DNA of 64,000 nt from Psychrobacillus lasiicapitis (GCF_006861795.1 NZ_VDGH01000004.1:248001-312000), one strand, 5' to 3'. Counted from the stretch's first letter, positions 45,016 to 54,376 are shown. Program-made: numbers and translations. Notes: a model not told the origin generated them from the letters alone.

Positions 45016-45040
45016 TGGACATAAGTATTTGAAGTGTCCA
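45016..45040. promoter_or_regulatory. Putative SgrR-like operator
   Basis: Inverted repeat TGGACA (45016-45021) / TGTCCA (45035-45040) with a 13-nt spacer between divergent regulator and MFS genes, with flanking A/T partly symmetrical. It is a natural autoregulatory/activation site. Confidence 0.55.
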
Positions 45041-45094
45041 TTTATAGATAGATGAGTCTAGTTTAATATACATAAGACAGAGGAGGTTGACAAC

Positions 45095-46348
45095 ATGTCT
45101 TGGAATAAGTATCCACAAAATATTAAAGTACGATTAATCACATCATTTTTTAATCGTGCGGTCTCATCAGCAGTAATGCCTTTTATGGCCTTATTTTTTG
45201 CCCAAGAGTTAGATAAAGTGTGGGCTGGTATCTTTTTAATTTTTACAGTTATCATCAGTTTTTTTGTGAGTTTGATAGGCGGCTATATTTCAGATCGTTT
45301 TCCACGAAAACGCGTGCTAGTGTTTACGTCATTTTTAAGTGGTTTAATGTTTTTCTTCATGACTATAAGCTTAATTCCAAATGACAATATTATTTGGCTA
45401 TTTGCTATTGCGTATGTTGCCTACATAATCACGAGCAGTCTTGGTCGACCGGCGATGCATGCTATTATTATTGATTCCACTACTCCAGAAAATAGAAAAG
45501 AAGTGTATGCACTCGATTATTGGCTAGTAAATTTATCGATGGCTATAGGAGCGGCACTTGGTGGCTTGCTTTACATAAATCACCAAATGGAGCTATTTAC
45601 ATTGCTAACTCTTACTTCTATCATCCTTCCAATCGCTTATAAGATTTGGTTGATTGATGAACATACACACACTTTAGAAAAGCGTTATGAAAATGTATTC
45701 ATTGATTTATTTCAAAATTATAAAGTGGCTTTTCAAGATATTCCTTTTGTCAAAGTGGTAGTGGGTTCTATGTTTATCTTTTCCGCTGAATTTACATTAA
45801 ATAGCTATATAGGTGTCCGATTAGCAGAAACATTCAAGTCCGTTCAAGTTGGAGCATTTGAGCTAGTCGGTGTACGTATGTTAAGTATACTTAATATAGA
45901 AAATATGCTGCTCGTGGTTTGCTTCACGTTTTTGATCAATAGGTTTACTGACCGGTTCAACAAGCAAAGGGTGTTATTGATTGGACTGATTATTTACAGT
46001 ATCGGATACATTACGGTGACTTCAGCAAATACCTGGTATATGCTGATTTTGTTCAATCTAATCGCAACAATTGGCGAATTAGTTTACTCCCCAGTTAGAA
46101 ATGCAGAGCAAGCAAATATGATTCCGGGAGATAAAAGAGGTTCCTATTCTGCTTTTTCAAATATTTCGTTTAGCGGAGCTGATTTAATCGCTCGATCAAG
46201 CATCATCATCGGTGCTTTTTTAGTCCCTACCATGATGTCTGTTTATATTGGCATTATTTTAATGATAGGAATTTTCTTTGTGTACACTGGCCTATTTGTA
46301 AATCAAGCCATTTTTATAAATAAAAAAAGAATGAACGTAACTGATTAA
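45095..46348 (+). CDS. MFS transporter (SetA-like context)
   Basis: 417-residue, 12-helix major facilitator. The loop between helices 2 and 3 carries GGYISDRFPRKRVLV (MFS motif A). A basic break near 205-215 (HTLEKRYENVF) separates the halves. AGGAGG site before ATG. Divergent from the SgrR-like regulator, so probably its regulated efflux pump, perhaps for a sugar or sugar phosphate analogue; substrate not proven. Confidence 0.88.
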   Translation: MSWNKYPQNIKVRLITSFFNRAVSSAVMPFMALFFAQELDKVWAGIFLIFTVIISFFVSLIGGYISDRFPRKRVLVFTSFLSGLMFFFMTISLIPNDNIIWLFAIAYVAYIITSSLGRPAMHAIIIDSTTPENRKEVYALDYWLVNLSMAIGAALGGLLYINHQMELFTLLTLTSIILPIAYKIWLIDEHTHTLEKRYENVFIDLFQNYKVAFQDIPFVKVVVGSMFIFSAEFTLNSYIGVRLAETFKSVQVGAFELVGVRMLSILNIENMLLVVCFTFLINRFTDRFNKQRVLLIGLIIYSIGYITVTSANTWYMLILFNLIATIGELVYSPVRNAEQANMIPGDKRGSYSAFSNISFSGADLIARSSIIIGAFLVPTMMSVYIGIILMIGIFFVYTGLFVNQAIFINKKRMNVTD

Positions 46349-46467
46349 TTAAGTTCTCCACTCTGTTCACGTATAGCTGTGAAGTAAAAAAAGGGTTTAT
46401 TGTTTTATATATCGAATATAATAGTGTTCCGAATTAGGGAAAAGCGATTATAGGGGGAAGTGGGAAG

Positions 46468-46926
46468 ATGAATTTAAATATAGATTCTAAAGTATCCATT
46501 GTTAATACATTAGATGATTTGGATTGGGATGAGTTAGAACAGCTTTTTGTAGAGGTTGAATGGGACGGTTTTCCTAAGCATAAGCTTCAACAAGCTTTTA
46601 AAGCTAGCTATTTAGTTTCACTTGTTTATCTAGATGGTAAGTTAATTGGATGTGGAAGGGTAGTTACGGACGGAGTCTTTTATGGAAGTGTTTATGATGT
46701 TATTGTTCATCCAGATTTTCAAGGTATAGGCATAGGTAAAATGGTAATGACGGATTTATTGACAAAGTGTAGTGATATTTTCTTTCTTCATTTAACAGCA
46801 ACGCATGGTAGAGAAGGATTTTATGAAAAACTTGGGCTTCGAAAGCATAAAACAGCGATGGGTAGATACACACATCCTGCTCCTGCTAAAGCTTATTTGG
46901 AAGAAATAGCAGACACAAAACAGTAA
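46468..46926 (+). CDS. GNAT family N-acetyltransferase
   Basis: 152-residue GNAT with acetyl-CoA loop DFQGIGIGKMVMTDLL and a LHLTATHGREGFYEKLGLR end. GGGGGAAG site before ATG. Followed 23 bp later by another GNAT, so probably co-transcribed. Substrate unknown. Confidence 0.85.
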   Translation: MNLNIDSKVSIVNTLDDLDWDELEQLFVEVEWDGFPKHKLQQAFKASYLVSLVYLDGKLIGCGRVVTDGVFYGSVYDVIVHPDFQGIGIGKMVMTDLLTKCSDIFFLHLTATHGREGFYEKLGLRKHKTAMGRYTHPAPAKAYLEEIADTKQ

Positions 46927-46949
46927 ACTTGGAAAGGAAAAGGAACGAT

Positions 46950-47387
46950 ATGACCGAAACGATACAAGAGTTAACAAGCCGGGCACAATATTTAGAGGCA
47001 TTTACAGTTATGAATCAGTTGCGAACCGAGTTAACAGAAGAGACATATCTGGCGTTACTTGAAGAAATGAAAAAAGATGGATATACCTTATACGCTCTAT
47101 ATAAGAATCGTGAAATTGTTTCTTTAGTCGGTTTTAGCTGGAGAACTAATTTTTACAATAAACGACATATTTTCATCTATGACTTGGTAACTGATCATTC
47201 ACATCGTTCATTTGGATACGGAGAGAAACTATTAAGTTTTATACATAGTTTTGCAAAAAGAAATGGTGCTGAATATGTGGCACTAGAATCAGGCATACAG
47301 CGGAGTAATGCTCATCGTTTTTATGAAGAAAAAATAGGTTATGATAAATGGTGCTTTTCCTTTAGAAAATCTTTGAAACTACAATAA
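46950..47387 (+). CDS. GNAT family N-acetyltransferase
   Basis: 145-residue GNAT: HRSFGYGEKLLSFIH as the acetyl-CoA loop and NAHRFYEEKIGYD near the end. An upstream TTG (46929) lacks a proper ribosome-binding site and the ATG at 46950 fits AAAGGAAAAGG. Tandem with the preceding GNAT gene but from a different subfamily. Confidence 0.83.
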   Translation: MTETIQELTSRAQYLEAFTVMNQLRTELTEETYLALLEEMKKDGYTLYALYKNREIVSLVGFSWRTNFYNKRHIFIYDLVTDHSHRSFGYGEKLLSFIHSFAKRNGAEYVALESGIQRSNAHRFYEEKIGYDKWCFSFRKSLKLQ

Positions 47388-47561
47388 CATTTAGAGGATG
47401 CAAATGGGAGTACGAAAGGGTTACCGATCAAAGAAATGGTCTGTAACTCTTTTCATTGGATTAGCTATGTGTTTAATTTATCGACTATCATTGATTATTT
47501 CACGGTAAAAAGAAATTCATTTAAACGCAAAAATATCAGTTTAGAAAGGAATGGGACTAAC

Positions 47562-47996
47562 ATGAAAAGAGTAGATGTGTCCTATGTACTTTTGTTTGAC
47601 GAACTTGGACAGAACGTATTAATGGTAAAAAACAAAGGGACAGGAGATTCTTACTATACACTTCCGGGAGGGGCAGTGGAAAAAGGAGAAACGCTAAAGG
47701 AAGCTGCAGTACGAGAAGTGAAGGAAGAAACGGGATTAGATGTGCAAGTGGATGGTGTTTTTTCTGTAAGTGAAGCATTTTTTGAAGAAAGAGGACACCA
47801 TGCTATTTTCTTTACTTTTACTGGAAAAATAATTAGTGGGGAAATAAATATTTCGTTTCCAGAAGAAATTGAAGAAGTTACATGGATGGATGTTAAACAA
47901 GCCGAAAAATACATACATATTTCCAGTGATATTAAAGGGTTGATAAAGGACAGAAATACAGTGCCATATATTCTTAGAGAAAGGGATAACTTTTGA
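47562..47996 (+). CDS. Nudix hydrolase
   Basis: 144-residue Nudix enzyme with an intact box GGAVEKGETLKEAAVREVKE then ETGL, which binds Mg and hydrolyses a nucleoside diphosphate-X bond. The ATG at 47562 follows GAAAGGAATGGG; the longer frame upstream includes non-coding-like sequence. Probably a house-cleaning enzyme for a modified nucleotide; substrate not predictable. Confidence 0.9.
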   Translation: MKRVDVSYVLLFDELGQNVLMVKNKGTGDSYYTLPGGAVEKGETLKEAAVREVKEETGLDVQVDGVFSVSEAFFEERGHHAIFFTFTGKIISGEINISFPEEIEEVTWMDVKQAEKYIHISSDIKGLIKDRNTVPYILRERDNF

Positions 47997-48063
47997 TGTC
48001 TGGTATTAAAGGGAGATCAAATAGGTATATAATAAAGTTATATCAAAAAAAGGTGGCAGGATT

Positions 48064-48840
48064 GTGAACAATAAATTATTACCAATAAATATTACTGGTA
48101 CAGATGCTCTAAATAGTATTGGCGAAAATATTATTATTGCAGATATAAACTACAAAATAATTTGGTTAAATACTTATGCTAGAAAATCACTAAATTCAAT
48201 AGCTCCTTGGTATAATCTTTCCAATTCAGATGATTTTATTGGCTTGAACATGGATTTCTTTCACAAAGAACCTAGTTACCAGCGTGAAGTGATGTCAGGA
48301 TTAGAAAAGGGCCATAGAGCTAGGATCAATATAAAGAATAAATTTATTGCGGATATTGTAATAACACCAATAAAGAGCATGCAAGAACAAAATCAGGAGA
48401 TTGTGGGTTACATGGTAATGCTCATGGATGTTACGAGCGAAGCGGATGAAGCAAAGAAATTAGAGGATAAAGTCAGTGAATTATCTACTCCAATGCTGCA
48501 TATATGGAATAACACCATAGCTCTTACGCTTGTAGGGGAATTTGATGCGTTTCGAGGAGAGACATTAATACCAGTTGTATTAGAGGAATGTATTTCAAAA
48601 GGTATAGAATTTGTTATGGTGAGTCTCAGTGGTATTGGCAATTTTGATGACAGCGTGAGACAAACCCTTCAAAAATTGCACGAGTGTTTAAAATTATTGG
48701 GAGTACAATGCATTATAGTTGGTATTAAGCCTGAGTTGGCAGTCAGAATAGGAACGTTAGGTAGTATAGTTACTTTTGTTGATGCACATCAAGGTTTAAA
48801 GTATATTATGAAGCTACAAGAAAATCGTTCCTTTAATTAA
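48064..48840 (+). CDS. PAS-STAS protein (RsbR-type paralogue)
   Basis: 258-residue protein: N-terminal PAS domain (about 15-135, with GENIIIADINYKIIWLN) then STAS domain (about 148-252). The STAS loop reads GNFDDSVRQTL, keeping a phosphorylatable Ser after Asp, unlike the RsbR-type protein at 32830. GTG start after AGGTGGCAGG. Orphan in its neighbourhood; plausibly a stressosome sensor or a link to sigma-B-like control by light, redox or ligand sensing. Confidence 0.8.
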   Translation: MNNKLLPINITGTDALNSIGENIIIADINYKIIWLNTYARKSLNSIAPWYNLSNSDDFIGLNMDFFHKEPSYQREVMSGLEKGHRARINIKNKFIADIVITPIKSMQEQNQEIVGYMVMLMDVTSEADEAKKLEDKVSELSTPMLHIWNNTIALTLVGEFDAFRGETLIPVVLEECISKGIEFVMVSLSGIGNFDDSVRQTLQKLHECLKLLGVQCIIVGIKPELAVRIGTLGSIVTFVDAHQGLKYIMKLQENRSFN

Positions 48841-49013
48841 ATTCCTATCCAAAATCCAGTGAGCATGGTAATACATTTCCCAGCTCGTTTTTTTCTGCAT
48901 ATTAATTTAACCTTTATCCTTAGTATAGCCAAAAATTCTGCTGTATTTTATAAATCCTCTTGGGAATCTTAAGTACAAAAGGGTTGCTTAGACGACTGGA
49001 AGGCGTGAAGTAA

Positions 49014-49556
49014 ATGAACAAAGCGGTATTTTTGGATAGAGACGGCGTCATAAATGAAGTACTATCGGATCGGGTTAAATTTGTGAACAAACCAAAGGAG
49101 CTTTATTTTCTACCGGGAGTGCCAGAAGCAATTAAGAAATTGAATGCTTTCTTTGATTACATATTTGTTGTAACGAATCAAGGCGGTGTGGGCCTTGGAT
49201 TTATGAAGGAATCACAACTCCAAGAAATTCATAACCATATGATTGCAGAACTTAAGAAAGAAGGGGCAAATATTCAAGAAGCCGTTTATTGTCCGCATAA
49301 ACCGAAAGCGGGTTGTGCTTGTCGTAAGCCAAATAGCAAACTAATAGAAGATCTTGGTCAAAAATACGATATTGATTTATCCCAATCTTATATGGTTGGA
49401 GATACCGATACAGATATCATAGCAGGAAAAAAGGCAGGAACAAAAGGAGTATACTTGGGTAAAAGTGACCCGCTTGCTGATGCCGTTTTCCCAAACCTAA
49501 TAACTGCTGCTGACTGGATTATTAAAGATGCAACTTCGAGAGAAAGCCGGATTTAA
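49014..49556 (+). CDS. GmhB/HisB-type HAD-IIIA phosphatase
   Basis: 180-residue HAD-superfamily phosphatase: catalytic FLDRDGVIN, zinc-binding CPHKPKAGCACRKP, and MVGDTDTDI motif. This is the D,D-heptose 1,7-bisphosphate phosphatase group (GmhB), also similar to histidinol-phosphate phosphatase. In a Gram-positive host it may act on sugar bisphosphates for cell-surface heptose or other glycans. GGAAGG site before ATG. No heptose gene neighbours, so the substrate is open. Confidence 0.87.
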   Translation: MNKAVFLDRDGVINEVLSDRVKFVNKPKELYFLPGVPEAIKKLNAFFDYIFVVTNQGGVGLGFMKESQLQEIHNHMIAELKKEGANIQEAVYCPHKPKAGCACRKPNSKLIEDLGQKYDIDLSQSYMVGDTDTDIIAGKKAGTKGVYLGKSDPLADAVFPNLITAADWIIKDATSRESRI

Positions 49557-49614
49557 GTTCTGCTCGAGAGGGTAAAGAAGACTAATAAAAAGACGAATGA
49601 GAAAAGGAGATACG

Positions 49615-51087
49615 ATGACACAGAAAAAAGAAACAAACGAAAATGGATGGAATTTCGATAATAGTTATACTCGTCTACCAGAAGTGTTTTTTACAAAACA
49701 AAACTTAAATGCCGTGCGTGCACCAAAGATAGCGATTTTAAATGAACAACTTGCGAAAACATTAGGTCTAGACGTCCAGTCATTAAAAAGTGATGATGGG
49801 GTAGCTGAACTTGCAGGTAACAAAGTACCAGAAGGAGCCTTTCCGATAGCCGAAGCTTATGCGGGACATCAGTTTGGACATTTTAATATGTTAGGAGATG
49901 GACGGGCTACGCTCCTTGGGGAGCAAATTACACCTGCTAATGAGCGTTTTGATATTCAGCTTAAAGGTGCAGGAAGAACACTGTATTCTCGTGGAGGAGA
50001 CGGTAGAGCCGCCCTTGGACCAATGTTAAGGGAGTATATCATTAGTGAAGCGATGTACGGTCTTGGGATTCCTACTACCCGAAGTCTAGCCGTAGTGACA
50101 ACTGGAGAAGCAATTAACCGTGAAACAATATTGCCCGGAGCTATATTAACTCGAGTAGCTTCAAGTCATTTGCGTGTTGGTACTTTTCAATACGCTGCAA
50201 GATGGGGTAGTATCGAAGAGCTTCGTACGTTGGCTGACTATACAATACAACGGCATTTTCCAGAAGTTGAAATGGATGAAAATAGGTATCTTTCTCTTCT
50301 TCAGGAAGTAATCAAGCGACAAGCGGAGCTGATTGCCAAATGGCAACTCGTTGGTTTTATTCATGGAGTGATGAATACGGATAATATGAGCATTAGTGGA
50401 GAAACAATCGATTATGGTCCTTGTGCTTTTATGGATGTGTATGACCCGAAGACGGTGTTTAGTTCCATTGATACTCAAGGGCGCTATGCATATGGCAATC
50501 AGCCGAATATTGGCGGGTGGAACTTAGCACGCTTTGCAGAAAGCTTATTGCCGTTGCTTCATGAAAACAAAGAGGAATCGTATAAACTGGCCGAAAAAGC
50601 GCTTCAGGCTTTTCCTGAACTGTATTATGCTCATTGGATGTCCGGGATGCGAGCTAAATTAGGATTATTTGATGAAAAGGCTGAAGATGAAGCGCTTATT
50701 AAAGAACTCCTCGGCATGATGCAAAAGTATGGAGTAGATTATACAAATACATTCCGAGCATTAACTTTGGATAAAATGGAAGACATCATTTTATTTGGAA
50801 AGAAGGAATTTAACAGCTGGTATGAACAATGGCAGGAAAGAATAAATGCTCAGGATGAGTCAAGAGAATCTGCATATCAGTTTATGCGTAAAAGCAATCC
50901 AGCGGTAATACCACGCAACCACCGTGTTGAAGAAGCTTTAAGTGCAGCAGAGGAAGGGGATTTAACTGTGATGGAGCAACTTTTGAAAATTCTATCTGAT
51001 CCTTTTGCGTATTCTCAAGAACAAGTTGATTACATTACGTTGCCTGTGCAATCTGATTGTAAGTATCAAACTTTCTGCGGAACGTAA
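49615..51087 (+). CDS. selO: SelO protein AMPylator
   Basis: 490-residue SelO/YdiU pseudokinase that transfers AMP from ATP to Ser/Thr/Tyr of target proteins. Seen: [10 protein letters not shown] (ATP grip), the [15 protein letters not shown] loop, [20 protein letters not shown] with the catalytic-loop Asp, and a Cys near the C-terminus (YQTFCGT) where many SelO proteins carry selenocysteine or cysteine. Length is standard. ATG at 49615 fits AAAAGGAG. Known role in redox-stress response. Confidence 0.93.
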   Translation: MTQKKETNENGWNFDNSYTRLPEVFFTKQNLNAVRAPKIAILNEQLAKTLGLDVQSLKSDDGVAELAGNKVPEGAFPIAEAYAGHQFGHFNMLGDGRATLLGEQITPANERFDIQLKGAGRTLYSRGGDGRAALGPMLREYIISEAMYGLGIPTTRSLAVVTTGEAINRETILPGAILTRVASSHLRVGTFQYAARWGSIEELRTLADYTIQRHFPEVEMDENRYLSLLQEVIKRQAELIAKWQLVGFIHGVMNTDNMSISGETIDYGPCAFMDVYDPKTVFSSIDTQGRYAYGNQPNIGGWNLARFAESLLPLLHENKEESYKLAEKALQAFPELYYAHWMSGMRAKLGLFDEKAEDEALIKELLGMMQKYGVDYTNTFRALTLDKMEDIILFGKKEFNSWYEQWQERINAQDESRESAYQFMRKSNPAVIPRNHRVEEALSAAEEGDLTVMEQLLKILSDPFAYSQEQVDYITLPVQSDCKYQTFCGT

Positions 51088-51435
51088 GATTACGTTCATC
51101 TGCTTGAAAATATTGTTTATATCATATTAAATGCAATAGAAAAAGATGGTGTCTTTCTAACCAAATAAAAAGACGCCATGACAAAAGGGTTAATTGAACT
51201 AAAATCTCGCTTAAAAGACTGATTGATAAAGATATCAACTCAGTCTTTTTTGTTTATAACTTCAATATCAGGACTTATAAAATCCAAAGATGCTTCTTTA
51301 CAGTAGTAGTTACATTAATGAATAGAGTTTTAATAGTACTTAATCTATTTTTATGTTGGCTTCTTGACTAAAGATAATATAATGAAGGACTCATCTAAAA
51401 GTCGTTATTTTGATTGACTTGGGGGAGCTTTTAAC
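51088..51435. other. Intergenic stretch after selO
   Basis: Contains the two hairpins described and a possible promoter TTGGCT-16 bp-TATAAT around 51357-51384 leading into the decayed gene. No intact gene seen. Confidence 0.4.
51145..51252 (+). terminator. Two hairpins downstream of selO
   Basis: First: ATGGTGTCTTT / AAAGACGCCAT without a T tract. Second (51213-51251): AAAGACTGATTGATA / TATCAACTCAGTCTTTTTT, a strong terminator. Confidence 0.8.
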
Positions 51436-52004
51436 TTGGATAGCGATCCTACATTCAAACCTATGGCTAAATAAATAATCTTTGCAGCAAATAAGAAATG
51501 ATACAGCCACCTCCTTAGAAAAGTATATGGAATAAATGAAAACAAGTTAAAACTAGTGTTCAGTAAAACGTAAAACGACTCAAATCTTGAAGAAACAACC
51601 GAACGGACAAAAGAGGAAATAAATAAATTACCAAGTTTATCGATAGTATTAAAAGCTTCTATCTAGAAAAGGAGCGAAAATTAGGAAGGGATAATCCCGG
51701 AAACTTCGACTCGGTAAATACTGTTATGGAAGCATTGGTAATGTATTGAAAAAAACGAAGAAGATCCTCGGACTAAAAAATATTATGGCTGTGGAAATAG
51801 ACTTATGAAAAGTGAATTCACTTCCTTAATATAAACAGTGGAAATTATGATGCAAGAATAAAAGTGCATTTATCAGAATTTAATGTATATTTAGAAGGTG
51901 AAATGATAACATCAGAAACAATTCTAAAAGTGTCTTGCAGAGGGACGAGTAGCTTTGATATATTTGATTACAACGAACTTTATCTTTATCGAAGTAACAA
52001 ATAA
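51436..52004 (+). pseudogene. Heavily decayed gene of unknown family
   Basis: A coding-like tract with a TTG start behind GGGGGAG, but broken repeatedly: stops at codons near 51471, 51495 and 51570, a frame change near 51660, another stop/shift in an A-run near 51748, and a further shift near 51835. The final open part reads YDARIKVHLSEFNVYLEG and ends in YLYRSNK. Fragments such as TERTKEEINKLPSL and DPRTKKYYGCGNRLM keep protein-like composition. Hydrophilic; no family recognised. Clear relic of a formerly functional gene. Confidence 0.65.
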
Positions 52005-52058
52005 AATAAATCTTCCAGACCGGGCATTTCTTAATATGGGGGGATAGGAGAATAAAAA

Positions 52059-53294
52059 ATGCTAGAAAGCTTTTTGGTCAATATATTATTTATTATTTTA
52101 CCAATTTTACTTATTAATCTCTTTTTTGATAGTACTGAAAAAAAATATGAGCAGCTGATTTTCTTGCTTTTTTTCGCTATCTCGATGATTTTATGTATGA
52201 ATTATCCGTTTAAACTGGAAGCTGGTATACTTTATGATTTACGATATATCCCATTTACAATTGTAGCGTTATACGGTGGATATAAGGGTTTATTTCCAAT
52301 GTATGTATTATTAAATATACAGCGATTTATGATTGGTGGGGAAGGGACGTTTCAGTCATTTCTATTAGCGACAGCTACTTTTATTTTGTTGCCACTCCTA
52401 ACTAAGCGTTTTCAAGAATATGACTCAAATAAACGGGTTATAGTTGGCGTTTACAGCGCGGTTATAGGAGTTTTAGTTTACTTGTTAACGTTGTCCCTAT
52501 TTTTGGAAAAAATAACTTCTGAATTTTGGACATTAGCTTTTTATGCATTGATAATTAAAGCAAGTTTCATGATGATAAATCTAATTCTAATAGAAAAAAT
52601 AATTTCCAATAAGAAACATCGAGAGTATTTTCTTTTAGCGGAGCAGCTTCATGTCATGGGAGAGCTCTCTGCAAGCTTTTCACATGAATTAAGGAATCCA
52701 TTAACGGCGACGAAAGGGTTTCTACAATTGTTAGCCATATCTAAAACAAAAACAGATAAAGATCAATTGTATATCGATTACTCTTTAAAAGAAGTGATGC
52801 AAGCGGAAAAAATTTTAAATGACTATTTGGCATTTTCAAAGCCTCAGTCAGAGCATATGATTTATTCGGATTTGAAGGAAGAAATTCAATATGTAAAGGA
52901 TATGTTACAGCCGGTTGCGAGTCTCCATAATGTAGAAATCCGCTTCCATTTTTCTAATTCATTAAAAAAGAACTATGACCAAAATCAGATAAGGCAATGT
53001 TTGCTGAACTTGCTTAATAATGGAATCATGTCTATGAAAGAAAAAGGAGGTATTCTTTCTATTTCCGTAATAGAGGAACGGAAGAATATCGTTATTCGAA
53101 TAGTGGATGAAGGGGTCGGTATGACAAAGGAGGATCTCTATCACCTAGGTAAACCGTACTATTCCTTTACAAAAGAGGGAACTGGTCTTGGTATGGTACT
53201 CGTGTACGGAACGATCGTTAAGCTAAATGGGAATATTGATGTCCAAAGCAAAGTAGGTGAGGGTACAACATTTACTATCGCTATTCCTACATAA
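52059..53294 (+). CDS. KinB-like sensor histidine kinase
   Basis: 411-residue membrane sensor kinase: about six N-terminal helices (1-185) of the 5TM-LYT type, then HisKA (FSHELRNPLTATKG, phospho-His at about residue 210) and HATPase_c (LLNLLNNGIMSM, DEGVGM, EGTGLGM). Architecture is that of sporulation kinases such as KinB, which feed phosphate into the Spo0F-Spo0B-Spo0A relay. No response regulator is adjacent, typical of orphan sporulation kinases. Which relay it joins is not shown. Confidence 0.83.
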   Translation: MLESFLVNILFIILPILLINLFFDSTEKKYEQLIFLLFFAISMILCMNYPFKLEAGILYDLRYIPFTIVALYGGYKGLFPMYVLLNIQRFMIGGEGTFQSFLLATATFILLPLLTKRFQEYDSNKRVIVGVYSAVIGVLVYLLTLSLFLEKITSEFWTLAFYALIIKASFMMINLILIEKIISNKKHREYFLLAEQLHVMGELSASFSHELRNPLTATKGFLQLLAISKTKTDKDQLYIDYSLKEVMQAEKILNDYLAFSKPQSEHMIYSDLKEEIQYVKDMLQPVASLHNVEIRFHFSNSLKKNYDQNQIRQCLLNLLNNGIMSMKEKGGILSISVIEERKNIVIRIVDEGVGMTKEDLYHLGKPYYSFTKEGTGLGMVLVYGTIVKLNGNIDVQSKVGEGTTFTIAIPT

Positions 53295-53304
53295 AGGTGA
53301 TTAA

Positions 53305-53337
53305 ATAGGATGTGTCTATGCACATCCTATTTTATTT
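53305..53337. terminator. Bidirectional terminator
   Basis: AATAGGATGTG / CACATCCTATT hairpin between convergent genes with a TTTTATTT tail. Confidence 0.9.
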
Positions 53338-53922
53338 AACAGTTAAGGTAGGATGTTCCCAGTAACTATCGGATACCTTACTAAAATTTCCAACTTTGAA
53401 ATGTTCAAAGTTTACCTTATCTAATGTTTCCCTACTCATGAGCACAATCATCACATCTTCAGTCTTTACGTTGCCAAATGGATCCGTGAGTGGTGCTTGA
53501 ACGATGAAATTAGCCTGGTTTACATCTGGACGAGATTTCATGGATTGCATATAATCAAAAGCTGTAGTCAACGAAGCCTGTTTGAGTGTTTTCGCAGTTA
53601 AAACTTTGTTTGCCACTATAATTACTTCCACGACCCCATCTTCATATTCAGCAGATATCATCGTATTTTCTTTTTCTTCCTTTGTGAATCCGAATCTTTT
53701 TTTGATCAAATGTTCTGCAATTACATCTGGTTTCGGCTTGTTCTCCACTATTTTTTCCTTCACTGCTTCCTCTTGAAAAGCAGCTGTAATCGCGTCTGCC
53801 CTTTCCATCTTAGCTTGGTCGCTGTCATCAAATGCATTTTCAATAATGCCTACCGCTAAAATAATTATTAATATGATAAACCACCATTGTTGATAAAAAG
53901 GATCCTTCCTATTTTCTGACAA
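53332..53922 (-). CDS. Membrane-anchored protein of unknown function
   Basis: 196-residue protein with one N-terminal membrane helix (WWFIILIIILAVGIIENAF, about 13-31) and an extracytoplasmic domain of about 160 residues (GVVEVIIVANKVLTAKTL; TEDVMIVLMSRE). No family recognised. TTG start behind AAAGGAG. Neighbours give no hint; a cell-surface role is possible. Confidence 0.68.
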   Translation of the reverse strand: MSENRKDPFYQQWWFIILIIILAVGIIENAFDDSDQAKMERADAITAAFQEEAVKEKIVENKPKPDVIAEHLIKKRFGFTKEEKENTMISAEYEDGVVEVIIVANKVLTAKTLKQASLTTAFDYMQSMKSRPDVNQANFIVQAPLTDPFGNVKTEDVMIVLMSRETLDKVNFEHFKVGNFSKVSDSYWEHPTLTVK

Positions 53923-53984
53923 AGTAAATCTCCTTTCTTACTGGGACAAGTCTTTTATTGTATGCAAAGAGACGAGAAAATATT

Positions 53985-54275
53985 TTATCCCGCATTAACG
54001 GGCAGTAAGACTCCCACTTCAAGATTTAAGAAAAGCGAAAAGATAAGTGGGAGATCAACTGCTGGCATGCGCCCGATGAAATGATCCCAGACTAAGTAAG
54101 CAATATCGTGTTGCTTCTGGGCAAAGCTCGTCGCAAAATAAAAGAGCGTTTGCAACGTCTGTGTGACCCACATCGTGTGGGACACAACTAACAATCAGTG
54201 GGGGATGACAGGGACTAAAAGCGCAACGTCCATGTCGCAACGTCCCCACTAGCACGTCCTGTGCGTCGCCCTCCT
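53985..54275. repeat. Multi-hairpin GC-richer element, candidate structured RNA or mobile-element remnant
   Basis: About 290 bp, visibly richer in G and C than its surroundings, with at least seven consecutive hairpins: CCCG/CGGG (53989-54002); GCAGT..CTCCCACTT / AAGTGGGAG..ACTGC (54002-54062); CCCAG..AAGCAA / TTGCTT..CTGGG (54085-54121); GCAAA..CTC / GAG..TTTGC (54121-54152); CCCAC/GTGGG (54166-54180); AGTGGGG/CCCCACT (54197-54249); GCAC/GTGC (54252-54263). It also has a direct repeat GCAACGTCC. No transposase or supported ORF. Resembles IS200/IS605-linked RNA ends or an intergenic repeat family; identity not proven. Confidence 0.5.
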
Positions 54276-54301
54276 CTGATTGAAGTTTCATTTTATTGGA
54301 T

Positions 54302-54363
54302 TTGCATGTTTATGTCACGTTGTGATATAGTCATAATACGACATAGTCGTGGTATGACATATA
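54302..54363 (+). promoter_or_regulatory. PadR promoter and palindromic operator
   Basis: TTGCAT (54302-54307), 18-bp spacer, TATAGT (54326-54331). From 54326 to 54363 runs a near-perfect palindrome: TATAGTCATAATACGAC, ATA centre, GTCGTGGTATGACATATA, differing at few positions. It overlaps the -10 and leads directly to the PadR gene, so it is probably the autoregulatory operator. Confidence 0.72.
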
Positions 54364-54376
54364 AGAGGGTGAATTA

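Noticed and set aside
47436-47561. N-terminal extension of the Nudix gene
   Set aside because: No ribosome-binding site and non-coding-like sequence; ATG at 47562 has a proper site.
54055-54291. 78- and 69-codon minus-strand frames over the 54-kb element
   Set aside because: They follow from high GC and hairpins; there is no ribosome-binding site and no recognisable domain.
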